A stretch of 64,000 bases of DNA, from contig NZ_JAJNDU010000001.1 in assembly GCF_021043365.1 (NCBI RefSeq), forward strand, positions 248,001 to 312,000, written 5' to 3'. The notes beneath the pieces were generated by a model. It was not told the origin of the DNA. It made no database searches and saw only the letters and a program-made list of their open reading frames with translations. Every line of letters starts with the position of its first letter. Position 1 is the first letter of the stretch. The position numbers and the translations under genes are program-made. Shown piece after piece: positions 40,549 to 49,205 of the stretch. The DNA is from Sphingomonas sp. IC-11 (GTDB taxonomy: Bacteria; Pseudomonadota; Alphaproteobacteria; Sphingomonadales; Sphingomonadaceae).

Positions 40549-41801
40549 AGCCAGTCCGGAACTCGCTCTGCGGCGAGGATGGTCTCCGCGGCGATGCGAT
40601 CGGCAACCACGGCGTAACGGTCGCCATCCACCAACACCTCTGGCACCAGTGCACGGGAGTTGTACGTCGAGGCCATCGTCGCGCCATATGCGCCTGCTGT
40701 TCGGAAAACGGCGAGGTCACCCGACTTTACGACATCAATCTTTCGGTCGCGTGCAAAGGTATCACCGGTCTCGCAAACCGGGCCGGCGATGCTCGCGGTC
40801 ATCCGCTCACCGGTGGGTCGCACCGCGTCGAAATCATGCCAGGCATCGTAGAGGGCAGGCCGCGCGAGATCGTTCATCGCTGCATCAACGATCACGTAAG
40901 GGTTGGTGACCCCGGGCTTCACCCAGATCACCTCCGTCAGCAGCACCCCGGCATTGCCTGCAATGACGCGGCCCGGTTCGAACATCAACGTGACGTCCCA
41001 GTCCTTGGTCACCCGTGCCACCATGGCCCCGAAGTCGGCGGGATCAGGTGGTACGTCGCCTGCCTTGTAAGTGACGCCCAGGCCGCCACCGAGATCGACA
41101 TGAGTGATCGTATGTCCAGCCGCGCGCAGTTCGGCCACGAAGGCGCCGATGCGGGTATAGGCCGCCTCGAGCGGCGACAGGTCCAGCAGCTGGCTGCCGA
41201 TGTGAATGGCAACTCCCCGCAGGTCCAGGCCGTCGAGCCCGGCGAGACGGGCGAAGATCCCGGCCGCCTCGTCGATGGGAACGCCGAACTTGTTCTCGCG
41301 CTTTCCGGTCGAGATCTTTGCGTGCGTGCCGGCATCGACATCCGGATTTACGCGCAGCACTGCGCGGGCCTTGGTTCCTCGTGCCGCAGCAAGCTGAGCC
41401 AGTACCACGCCTTCTTCTTCCAGCTCGATGTTGAACTGGCCGATTCCTGCGTCGATCCCCTTGATGAGTTCTGCACGGGTTTTGCCGACACCGGAAAAGA
41501 CGATGTCCTCGGCCGGCATGCCGGCAGCAAGCGCTCGCGCCATTTCTCCGCCCGAAACAACGTCCGCGCCATAGCCCTCGCGGGCGAGCACATTCAGCAC
41601 GGCGATGTTCGGGTTGGCTTTGATCGCATAGGCAAGATGTACGCGGCCAGCCTGTTTCAGCCCGTCGCGGAACACGCGTGCGTTACGGCGCAGCGTATTC
41701 GCAGAGTAAACATAGACGGGCGTTCCCACTTCCGCCGCAATGCGGGACAGCGGAACGGCTTCACAGTGAAGCTCTCCATCAACGAGCGAAAAGTGATCCA
41801 T
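40545..41801 (-). CDS. lysA: Diaminopimelate decarboxylase
   Basis: Last step of lysine synthesis: decarboxylates meso-diaminopimelate with PLP. 418 residues. The PLP lysine is K61 (LAYAIKANPNIAVL). The conserved glycine-rich loop (VDLGGGLGVTYKAGDVP) and the catalytic Cys (GPVCETGDTFARDR) are present. It is 3 bp after the small lipoprotein gene and overlaps the siroheme synthase-like gene by 4 bp. Confidence 0.96.
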   Translation of the reverse strand: MDHFSLVDGELHCEAVPLSRIAAEVGTPVYVYSANTLRRNARVFRDGLKQAGRVHLAYAIKANPNIAVLNVLAREGYGADVVSGGEMARALAAGMPAEDIVFSGVGKTRAELIKGIDAGIGQFNIELEEEGVVLAQLAAARGTKARAVLRVNPDVDAGTHAKISTGKRENKFGVPIDEAAGIFARLAGLDGLDLRGVAIHIGSQLLDLSPLEAAYTRIGAFVAELRAAGHTITHVDLGGGLGVTYKAGDVPPDPADFGAMVARVTKDWDVTLMFEPGRVIAGNAGVLLTEVIWVKPGVTNPYVIVDAAMNDLARPALYDAWHDFDAVRPTGERMTASIAGPVCETGDTFARDRKIDVVKSGDLAVFRTAGAYGATMASTYNSRALVPEVLVDGDRYAVVADRIAAETILAAERVPDWL

Positions 41802-41804
41802 CGA

Positions 41805-42038
41805 TTACCTTGGCGGGAGGTCAAATTCATCGCTACGCCGCTCCTCGGAGTTGCGTAGCAATTCATCGCTGCGGCCTGGCCTAGCTTGCGGCTGTGGCTC
41901 GAGCAGGTCTGCAGGGGTAGGGGTGGCGGTCGCGCCATAGGGAGCGACGGGCAACTGCTGTCCTTCCGCCGGCTTGAGGCCGCGAGCAGCGCCGCAGCCG
42001 GCCAGCAGCGTCGCCAGCATGAGGGCAGCAACCTTCAT
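41805..42038 (-). CDS. Small lipoprotein, LptM-like
   Basis: 77 residues. Short signal with a lipobox (MLATLLAGC), then [15 protein letters not shown], resembling the LAGCGLKGPLYLP start of LptM/YifL lipoproteins found beside lysA, with a small insertion. LptM helps maturation of the LPS translocon LptD in enterobacteria. The rest is Pro/Arg/Glu-rich and disordered. It overlaps argH by 4 bp and precedes lysA by 3 bp. The LptM reading is from pattern and context only. Confidence 0.72.
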   Translation of the reverse strand: MKVAALMLATLLAGCGAARGLKPAEGQQLPVAPYGATATPTPADLLEPQPQARPGRSDELLRNSEERRSDEFDLPPR

Positions 42039-43420
42039 GACAGCGCCTCCCGCGCTTGTTGGATAGCCGCACGGACATTGTCCGGCGCTGTGCCGCCGAA
42101 GCTGGTGCGACTGGCCACCGAGGCATCGACCGAAAGAACGTTGAAGACCCGGGAGTCGATCCGGCTGTCGATGGCGACCAGATCCTCGATCGGCAGCTCA
42201 TCCAGACGGACACCCAGCGCCTCGGCGCGAGCAACGGCACGACCCGTGATGTGATGGGCCTCCCGGAAGGGCACGCCTGCTTCACGCACCAGCCAATCGG
42301 CGAGATCAGTGGCCGTGGCATAGCCGCTCTCGGCCAATGCCCGCATCCGATCGGTCCGGAAGGTCGCGCTCTCCACCATGCCAGTCATCGCGGCTAGGCA
42401 CAGTCCGAGCAGGTCGTGGCACTCGAACACCGGCGGCTTGTCGTCCTGCATGTCCTTTGAATAGGCAAGGGGAAGCCCCTTCATCGTCACCATCAGGCTG
42501 ACGAGGCACCCGGTGATGCGGCCGGCGTGGCCGCGCACCAGTTCCGCCGCGTCAGGATTGCGCTTCTGCGGCATGATCGAGCTACCGGTCGACCATTGAT
42601 CGCTCAGGCTCACAAAGCCGAACGGCTGCGACGCCCACAACACGAACTCTTCCGCCAGCCGCGACAGGTGAAGAGCGCATTGTGCCGCGCAGGTGAGATA
42701 TTCGATCGCAAAGTCACGGTCAGACACCGCATCCAGCGAGTTGCGGGTCGGCCCGTCAAAGCCAAGGGCGGCTGCCGTAGCGTGGCGGTTGACCGGGAAC
42801 CCAGTACCTGCGAGCGCAGCAGAGCCAAGCGGGCAAAGGTTCATTCGTACTCGAGCATCGGAAAACCGGCCGACGTCGCGCCGAGCCATTTCGACATACG
42901 CCATCAGATGGTGGCCCAGCGTCACAGGCTGGGCGGACTGAAGATGGGTGAAGCCGGGCATCACGCTGGCCGCATGTTCTTCGGCCCGCTTGAGAAGCGC
43001 TTGCTGAAAAGCGGCGAGAGCGGCCAGGGTCTCGTCAATCGCGTCACGCACCCAGAGCCGGAAGTCGGTCGCGACCTGGTCGTTGCGGCTGCGGGCAGTG
43101 TGAAGGCGTCCCGCCGCCGGGCCAATGGCGTCGGCAAGCCGCGCCTCGGTCTGCATGTGGATGTCTTCGAGCGCCAGGTCTTCGGCGACGCCTTCCGCCT
43201 CATAATGAGCAGCGACCTGTTCCAGGCCTTTTGATATGGAGGCTGCGTCAGACGCTTCGACAATGCCCTGTTGAGCCAGCATGCGGACATGCGCCTGGCT
43301 GCCGCGGATGTCCTGTCGCCACATCCGCTTGTCGAAGGGGATGGAGGCATTTATCTCGCGCATTACCGCGGCCGGACCTTCCGCAAACCGGCCGCCCCAC
43401 ATCTGGTTGGAATCGCTCAT
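42035..43420 (-). CDS. argH: Argininosuccinate lyase
   Basis: Cleaves argininosuccinate to arginine and fumarate. 461 residues starting [16 protein letters not shown]; the long upstream open frame is rejected, as family members start just before MWGGRF. The signature loop [15 protein letters not shown] is present. Its ATG at 43420 overlaps, on the opposite strand, the ATG of the TlpA-like gene (CATG). First gene of the coupled argH-lipoprotein-lysA-siroheme-corA unit. Confidence 0.96.
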   Translation of the reverse strand: MSDSNQMWGGRFAEGPAAVMREINASIPFDKRMWRQDIRGSQAHVRMLAQQGIVEASDAASISKGLEQVAAHYEAEGVAEDLALEDIHMQTEARLADAIGPAAGRLHTARSRNDQVATDFRLWVRDAIDETLAALAAFQQALLKRAEEHAASVMPGFTHLQSAQPVTLGHHLMAYVEMARRDVGRFSDARVRMNLCPLGSAALAGTGFPVNRHATAAALGFDGPTRNSLDAVSDRDFAIEYLTCAAQCALHLSRLAEEFVLWASQPFGFVSLSDQWSTGSSIMPQKRNPDAAELVRGHAGRITGCLVSLMVTMKGLPLAYSKDMQDDKPPVFECHDLLGLCLAAMTGMVESATFRTDRMRALAESGYATATDLADWLVREAGVPFREAHHITGRAVARAEALGVRLDELPIEDLVAIDSRIDSRVFNVLSVDASVASRTSFGGTAPDNVRAAIQQAREALS

Positions 43421-44018
43421 GCCATCGCGCTCGGGAACTGTCTTTCTCCTCGGGACCGCCCTGGCGGCCGCGGCTTGCGATAGGCAAACGCCTGCCCCGG
43501 AGCAAGCAAACGTCGCTGCATCCGACGCGATGACATCGGATGAAGTTGCCCCAAGCAAGGCACAGCCCGCGGCAGCGGCCGGAACCGTCGATCGTTCACA
43601 CAAGGGGGAAGCCGCACCCGCCGTTTCGTTTTTCGACCCCGCAGGCAAGAAGATCAGCCTTGCTGACTTTCGGGGTGAGCCAGTGCTGTTGAACCTGTGG
43701 GCGACCTGGTGCGCGCCCTGCATCAAAGAAATGCCCAGCCTTGACGTGGCGGCGGCAGCTATGCGCGGGAAAGTGCGCGTCATCGCGGTGAGCCAGGACA
43801 TGGAGCGCCAGAAGGTCGCCCCGTTCTTTGCCGAGCGCCAACTGAAGAACCTGGATCCCTATGTTGATCCGGATCTGGGGCTCAGCCTGACTTACAAGGT
43901 GAACCTTCCTACGACCATCATGCTGGGTGCCGATGGCCGCGAACTGTGGCGGGTGAGCGGAGCCATGGATTGGGCCGGGCCAGAGGCCAAGGCGCTCATG
44001 GATGAGGCGACTGCCTAA
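43419..44018 (+). CDS. TlpA-like thioredoxin-fold lipoprotein
   Basis: 199 residues. The signal peptide ends in a lipobox ([10 protein letters not shown], Cys20), a Pro/Ala-rich linker follows to about 65, and a TlpA/ResA thioredoxin domain has WCAPC at 97-101 and the cis-Pro loop ([14 protein letters not shown]). Likely a membrane-anchored thiol reductant for cytochrome maturation or other periplasmic disulfides. Start chosen because it gives the lipoprotein signal; it overlaps the argH start on the other strand. Confidence 0.85.
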   Translation: MPSRSGTVFLLGTALAAAACDRQTPAPEQANVAASDAMTSDEVAPSKAQPAAAAGTVDRSHKGEAAPAVSFFDPAGKKISLADFRGEPVLLNLWATWCAPCIKEMPSLDVAAAAMRGKVRVIAVSQDMERQKVAPFFAERQLKNLDPYVDPDLGLSLTYKVNLPTTIMLGADGRELWRVSGAMDWAGPEAKALMDEATA

Positions 44019-44743
44019 GGCTTCGTTCTGTCGCTCGGCTGCTCCAACGCCAGCGCCTGTGCCAGTTGGGGCCAGGAGCTGGCGGACAGCCAGGCGCGCG
44101 CCTTATGCAGGAACGCCGGCGTAGCCGACTCTGCGCAGCGCTGTAGCCAGTAGGCGGCGTCCTCAGCCCGGTTCTCGGTCATCAGCATGCGGGCATGATT
44201 AAAAGCGCCGCGAAAGTCGCCGCCTTCTGCCGCTCGGGCGTAGCAATCGGCGGCAGTCACCATGTCGCGCGCCACGACCCAGCCGTCTTCATAGAAGCTG
44301 CCTACATAATTGATCGCTTTTGCGTTGCCGAGCGCGCTGGCCTTTCTGAACCAGGCAAGCGCCGCCGCTTTATCCGCAGCCACACCCTCTCCCAGCGTGA
44401 GAGCGGTGGCGAAATTGTACATGCCCCAGTCAAGGCCACGTTCTGCGGCGATGCGGAAGCATTCGGCGGCGCGCTTCTTGTCCACCGTGACGCCCCAGCC
44501 CTGATCGTAGCAGCGTCCCACCATGTTCAGGGCCATCAGGTGCCCCTGCGCCGCCGCCTTGTTGAACCAGGCGAAGCCTTCTTTTGCTTTGCCGTCGTCA
44601 AGGAGCATCTGAGCCCAGACGGCCTGAGCCTCGGCAATGCCCTGTTCGGCGCCGGCACGTATGATGGATGCCCGTTCCCGCGCCCCACCGGACAGGCGGG
44701 CGCGTACTTGGTCCGGGGTAAGCTCGCTAACTCGGTCGGTCAG
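44015..44743 (-). CDS. SEL1-repeat (TPR-like) protein
   Basis: About 242 residues from a CTG at 44743 that overlaps the stop of the upstream TonB receptor gene (CTGA); the upstream open frame belongs to another reading frame of that gene. No ATG or GTG lies between there and the first repeat, so the start is uncertain. Four or five Sel1 repeats, e.g. AEAQAVWAQMLLDDGKAKEG, NMVGRCYDQGWGVTVDKKRA, FATALTLGEGVAADKAAALA. Usually a protein-interaction scaffold. It may work with the receptor upstream. Confidence 0.78.
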   Translation of the reverse strand: MTDRVSELTPDQVRARLSGGARERASIIRAGAEQGIAEAQAVWAQMLLDDGKAKEGFAWFNKAAAQGHLMALNMVGRCYDQGWGVTVDKKRAAECFRIAAERGLDWGMYNFATALTLGEGVAADKAAALAWFRKASALGNAKAINYVGSFYEDGWVVARDMVTAADCYARAAEGGDFRGAFNHARMLMTENRAEDAAYWLQRCAESATPAFLHKARAWLSASSWPQLAQALALEQPSDRTKP

Positions 44744-47250
44744 AACTTCAGTCCCAGCGTGGCAAATGCCGATCGACCGGGCGCGATCGAGGCATAATGA
44801 GCAGTGAAGGCTTGTGGGAAGTAGGTTTCGTTGGTGAGATTTTGCACGTTTACGCTGAGATCGACGTGCTCGTTGATCGCGTACCCAAGCCGGGCATCGA
44901 AGCGCCAATAGGCGGGAACGGTTAGGATCCGCACGCGGGTCGCGGGATTCACCGTGACATTGCCGGCCGCGTCCTGCGTGGCGCTGCGGTTATCCGAATA
45001 GCCGCCGAACACGCGACCTATGTAGAAGGCGCCTGCGCCCACGGAGAGGCCATCAAGCGGCGTGGCATTCGCCCACAGCGTGAAGCTGTCCTTTGCTGTC
45101 TGGGGCGCCTGTCGGCCGTTGCTGACCGACGGAACAAGCACCGGACGCGCGGGCTGCAACGTTGCGCCGTTGGCGATGACAGCGGGCGCCGTCAGCGCAG
45201 TAAAGCCGGCGTCGACGATCTTCGGGTCAAGGTGAGTGTAGCCGCCGAAGATCGAGAGCCACGGCGTGACATTGCCGTTGAAGCTGAACTCAATGCCGCG
45301 GATCCGACGCTCACCAATGAATTGCACGGTGTTGTCTGGACCAGTGACGCGGGCGTTTGACGTGTCGGTCTGAAAAGCGGCGAGCGAAAGCGCCAGCTGC
45401 GCGTCGAACAGTTCCGCCTTTGCGCCCACTTCGTAAGACTTCGTCTTCTCGACCTTGAGGCTGTCGAGGAGCGCGATGTTTGCCGGCGTTGCGGTGGTCG
45501 GGATCGCGTTCGGCTCTTGTCCTTCGCCAAGCAGGCTGTTCGGCGGGGTCGCTGCCGTCGCATAGCTTGCGTAAAGCGACGTGTTTCGGCTGGGCTTGAA
45601 CACCAGCCCGGCCTGCCAGTTGAACAGCTTGTCGTTGCGCGTGAAGCTGATGGAGTCTGTCGCGGTGGCAGCTTGGCCAGGCCTCAGCTTCGACGTGAAA
45701 TCATCATAGCGGGCGCCAAGATTGAGGATCAATTCCGGTATCAACGTAATCGAATCAAAGGCGTAAACGGAAATGGTCCGGGCGTTGTTCTGAGTTTCCG
45801 TGGCCAGCGCGTTCTTCAAGATCGGGGCGACAACTGTCGAGGCGTCGCTCGCATAATTGATCCAGGGATCGTTCGGGTTCGGATCGAACAAGCTGGTGCA
45901 ATAGAAGCGGGCGACGGCGGCTGGCGTGCAGCGAGGCGAGACACTGGAGCCGTTCGAGACGGCATAGGTTCCGCGACGGGCTTTTTCCCAGCTGAGTTCA
46001 ACCCCCGCCGCGATGCTGTGCTTGATGGCGCCAGTGTCAAAGGCGCCGAACAGGTCAGTCTGGTTGGTCAGGCCCTCGGCATAGCCATAACGGGTGTTGC
46101 TCCGCCTCCAGACCAAGCCGCCGGAGGTCGCCGGTGATCCAGGGTTGGTGCCGAACACATTTCCCTGCTGATCATCCGGTTGAGTGAAGATGTAATTCTG
46201 TTCGTTGTGGCTGAACCGAGACGTATTGCGTAAAGTGAGCCCGCCGAAATCGTGTTCGACACGCATGCTCGCCTGATGGGTATAAGCATCACGAAAGTCG
46301 CGGCTTTTCACCCCATAGAAAGCGTCGCGATCAACTTTTCCGGTGACCCCTGCGATCGTGGTGACGCGGCCAATCGCCGGCTCCACATAAATCTCTCCCG
46401 TTCCGGGGAGATTGCTCGCCGAATAAAGATAAGGAATGCCGGAATCGGGCAATTCGTGGCTTTCCAGATAATAGTAGGACGCCGTCAGCCGAGTGTCGCT
46501 GCTCAGGCCAATGGTGATCGAGGGCGCCACGCCCCATCGGCGTGCCCAAATTGCATCGCGTCCGGCAAAATCCTGGTCATGCCACATCGCTGACACGCGA
46601 ACGCCGATGCCGTCGCCCAGGTATCGGTTAACGTCGAGCGCGGCATGCTTGTAATCTGCGCTGCCCAAGCTGGCACTTGCCCGTACAAAGTCGGTGGCCT
46701 GGGGCGACTTGGTGATGATGTTTATCGATCCGCCGGCGCTGCCGCGGCCGCCAAGGGCCGAATCCGAACCTCGCACTACCTGAACTTGCTCTACGGCAAA
46801 GGTGTCCCTGCTCTGCGCGGCAAGATCCCGAACGCCATCAACGAACGTCGATCCCTGGCTGTCGAAGCCACGGATGAACGGGCGATCGCCCACCGGATTG
46901 CCGCCTTCTGCCGCGCCGAAGGTGATCCCGGGAACGGTGCGCAGTGCTTCAGCCAGCGTGGTGGAACCGGTCTGCTCAATAACGTCCTTCGGCAGTACGA
47001 CCACCGAACGGGGCGTGTTGACCAGCGGGGCCAAGGCTTTCGGTCCCTGAAACTCGCTGCGCTGCCGTTGGCCGTTGACCAGAATGTCGCCAGGAGCGGA
47101 GGCGTCACCTTCGGGCGTTCGATCTTGAGCGTTTGTCGGCGTGGCGGGGGTATCCGCGCTTGTTGCTTCGGCCGAGTGGGCGGTGGCGATGAAGCCGATG
47201 CAGGACAGCGCAAGGAATGATGCGCTCTTCTGCGCCGACGACGTTTTCAT
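44740..47250 (-). CDS. TonB-dependent siderophore receptor (Fiu/catecholate type)
   Basis: Outer-membrane receptor, 836 residues from MKTSSAQKSASFLALSC, which gives a signal peptide ending near AHSAEA; the open frame upstream is not coding. The plug domain has PRSVVVLPKDVIEQTGSTTL, then SAGGSINIITKSP, and the barrel ends in ASIAPGRSAFATLGLKF. The substrate is probably a ferric siderophore. A SEL1-repeat gene follows with overlapping stop and start. An inverted repeat upstream may be an operator. Confidence 0.93.
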   Translation of the reverse strand: MKTSSAQKSASFLALSCIGFIATAHSAEATSADTPATPTNAQDRTPEGDASAPGDILVNGQRQRSEFQGPKALAPLVNTPRSVVVLPKDVIEQTGSTTLAEALRTVPGITFGAAEGGNPVGDRPFIRGFDSQGSTFVDGVRDLAAQSRDTFAVEQVQVVRGSDSALGGRGSAGGSINIITKSPQATDFVRASASLGSADYKHAALDVNRYLGDGIGVRVSAMWHDQDFAGRDAIWARRWGVAPSITIGLSSDTRLTASYYYLESHELPDSGIPYLYSASNLPGTGEIYVEPAIGRVTTIAGVTGKVDRDAFYGVKSRDFRDAYTHQASMRVEHDFGGLTLRNTSRFSHNEQNYIFTQPDDQQGNVFGTNPGSPATSGGLVWRRSNTRYGYAEGLTNQTDLFGAFDTGAIKHSIAAGVELSWEKARRGTYAVSNGSSVSPRCTPAAVARFYCTSLFDPNPNDPWINYASDASTVVAPILKNALATETQNNARTISVYAFDSITLIPELILNLGARYDDFTSKLRPGQAATATDSISFTRNDKLFNWQAGLVFKPSRNTSLYASYATAATPPNSLLGEGQEPNAIPTTATPANIALLDSLKVEKTKSYEVGAKAELFDAQLALSLAAFQTDTSNARVTGPDNTVQFIGERRIRGIEFSFNGNVTPWLSIFGGYTHLDPKIVDAGFTALTAPAVIANGATLQPARPVLVPSVSNGRQAPQTAKDSFTLWANATPLDGLSVGAGAFYIGRVFGGYSDNRSATQDAAGNVTVNPATRVRILTVPAYWRFDARLGYAINEHVDLSVNVQNLTNETYFPQAFTAHYASIAPGRSAFATLGLKF

Positions 47251-47283
47251 GTGACCCCCGATCATATCGCGCATGCCGCTAAT

Positions 47284-47321
47284 GCGAACCATTATGAGAG
47301 TCAAATCTGTGAGTGGTTCGC
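47284..47321. promoter_or_regulatory. Inverted repeat upstream of the TonB receptor gene
   Basis: GCGAACCA at 47284-47291 and TGGTTCGC at 47314-47321 are perfect 8-bp inverted arms, centres 30 bp apart. They lie 34-71 bp upstream of the receptor start. The left arm is part of an AATGCGAACCATTATGAGAG stretch with weak resemblance to a Fur box. Role as operator is inferred. Confidence 0.35.
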
Positions 47322-47515
47322 GATTGCGCAGTTCCTAAGAGCGTTGGGGCGGCGGCCTGTCGCCCTAGACCCGCCGCCGCCGTCGGACTGTCGCTCGGCA
47401 AACGAGCGGTCGTCCATTGAAGGCTATCATCCGGTGGGCTTCGCGTAGCTCGCCATGGACCTGTACGCTGCCCTCGTCCTAAGGTGCGGTAAAACAACAG
47501 CAGGAGTGCAGATTC

Positions 47516-48046
47516 ATGGAGCCGCGAAGTGTCGTGATCCTTGAGGACAATTCTGCTGTTGCCATGGTCCTTAAGGAAGGATTCGACGCACGCGGGTATA
47601 ACGTGGCTGTTGCCGCAAACCCGGAAGAGCTGGAGTCGGTTCTTGAGGCGCGAGTGCCGGAATGCGCCGTCGTCGACCTTAAGCTAGGCAGCGTTTCCGG
47701 GCTTCCGTGCGTACAACGGCTGCGCGAATGCAGCGACGCCATGTCGATCGTGGTGCTGACGGGTTTTGCGAGCCTGGCTACCGCCATCGAAGCGATAAAG
47801 CTGGGAGCGTGCCATTATCTCGTGAAGCCTTCCTCGATCGAGGAAATCGAGGCGGCATTCGGCAAGCTGGACGGGGATCCAGACGTGCCGCTGGCTGATC
47901 GCGCCGCCTCCCTCAAGACTCATGAATGGGAACTCATTCAGGGCACCTTGAGTGATGTTGGTTTCAACATCTCGGAAGCAGCTAGGCGGCTGGGCATGCA
48001 TCGACGGACGCTGGCCCGAAAGCTCGAGAAACGGCCACTAATATAG
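47516..48046 (+). CDS. Response regulator of the ActR/RegA/PrrA family
   Basis: 176 residues. Receiver domain with phosphoacceptor Asp54 (CAVVDLKLGSVSG), TGFAS switch and KPSS (Lys105 region), followed by a short Fis-type helix-turn-helix (FNISEAARRLGMHRRTLARK). It matches the family of redox regulators that control photosynthesis, respiration and nitrogen fixation. A GGAG lies before the ATG. No cognate RegB kinase is adjacent. Divergent from the TonB receptor. Confidence 0.88.
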   Translation: MEPRSVVILEDNSAVAMVLKEGFDARGYNVAVAANPEELESVLEARVPECAVVDLKLGSVSGLPCVQRLRECSDAMSIVVLTGFASLATAIEAIKLGACHYLVKPSSIEEIEAAFGKLDGDPDVPLADRAASLKTHEWELIQGTLSDVGFNISEAARRLGMHRRTLARKLEKRPLI

Positions 48047-48143
48047 GGTGCAGCTTTTCGTCTTTAGGCGAGCCGATCGTGCTTCTGCCGTCACTACCGC
48101 TCGTATGATGTAGATAGGCTGCTGACAGCAGAGAAGTGTTTGC

Positions 48144-49205
48144 TCAGAACCACGCACGCACGCCCGCAACGAAGCTGAGGCCGCCGGTTCTGTCTCCGCT
48201 GGCGCGAGAGAAGCGGGCCGTCCGGCCGAACTCCCTTTCCCAGGAGACGCCGACATAAGGGGCTAGTTCTCGAACGATTTCGTAGCGCAGACGCAGGCCC
48301 ACTTCGGCGTCGGTCAAGCCTGAGCCGATCCGGTTGCGCGGCACATCTTGAGCGGCAAGGTTCACCTCGGCCCGCGGCTGGAGGATCAGGCGTTGCGTGA
48401 TCCGCTGGTCGTAATAGCCCTCCAATCGTCCGAGCACATCGCCCTTGTTTGACAGGAACACAGCGCCTTCCACGTCGAACCAATAAGGGGCAAGCCCTTC
48501 AAAGCCGACGGTAATATAGGTGCGGTCGGGACCGGGTACGAAATCCTGGCGAATGCCAGCCTGAAGGTTGAAATATGGACCGGCCGCTCGGCTGTAGAGG
48601 GCCTGAACTTCGCCTGCCGCCTTCTCGCGGAAGGCCCCTTCGCCTTCCGTCTTGACGGTAAGGCGATTGAGGTCGCCGCCGTACCAGAACTCGCCGTCCC
48701 AATGGTAGCTTTCGGCCCCTCCGCGGACCTGAACCTCGGCAAGATTCAGCATGGTCTGGGAGAAAGACATTCCGCCATGTTCGGTGCGCATGGTCTCGCG
48801 TGCGGCGAGCATCGCGGCCCGACCCCAGACGCGATCGGCATAATTTGCGTCGGGAGCGGCCGGTGCTTGGGCGTTTCCGGCCGCGAGAGCCGTGCCGCTG
48901 GCCTCTTCAGAAACAGCAGATGGCGGGTCGACCCGTTGAGGCGAACAATGCCCCATTGCCGCATGTTCCGGCGGGCACGTCGCACTGGTTGCAGCACCGG
49001 ACACCCCCGACGGATGAGCATGGACGGCGTCAGGAGTGGTCGGGGAGGGGTGATGCGCCGGCGCCTTGTCCGGAGCATGTTCAGACATCTGGGTTTCGGC
49101 GTCCCCCGCCGAGGCCGACGTGGGGCGATGCTGTGAATGGTCCATCGCTTGCGGCGCGGTGCCGATGCCCCACATGGTCGCGGCGGCGAGAAGGTGCGAA
49201 ATCAT
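48144..49205 (-). CDS. copB: Copper resistance protein B (PcoB/CopB)
   Basis: Outer-membrane copper resistance protein, 353 residues starting MISHLLAAATMWG with an ATGA overlap of the copA stop. A signal peptide and a His/Pro/Asp-rich, low-complexity N-terminal 120 residues hold a CPPEHAAMGHC motif at 77-87 matching one in CopA. The C-terminal CopB barrel domain has FEGLAPYWFDVEGAVFLSNK, ending GVRAWF. Co-transcribed with copA. Confidence 0.92.
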   Translation of the reverse strand: MISHLLAAATMWGIGTAPQAMDHSQHRPTSASAGDAETQMSEHAPDKAPAHHPSPTTPDAVHAHPSGVSGAATSATCPPEHAAMGHCSPQRVDPPSAVSEEASGTALAAGNAQAPAAPDANYADRVWGRAAMLAARETMRTEHGGMSFSQTMLNLAEVQVRGGAESYHWDGEFWYGGDLNRLTVKTEGEGAFREKAAGEVQALYSRAAGPYFNLQAGIRQDFVPGPDRTYITVGFEGLAPYWFDVEGAVFLSNKGDVLGRLEGYYDQRITQRLILQPRAEVNLAAQDVPRNRIGSGLTDAEVGLRLRYEIVRELAPYVGVSWEREFGRTARFSRASGDRTGGLSFVAGVRAWF

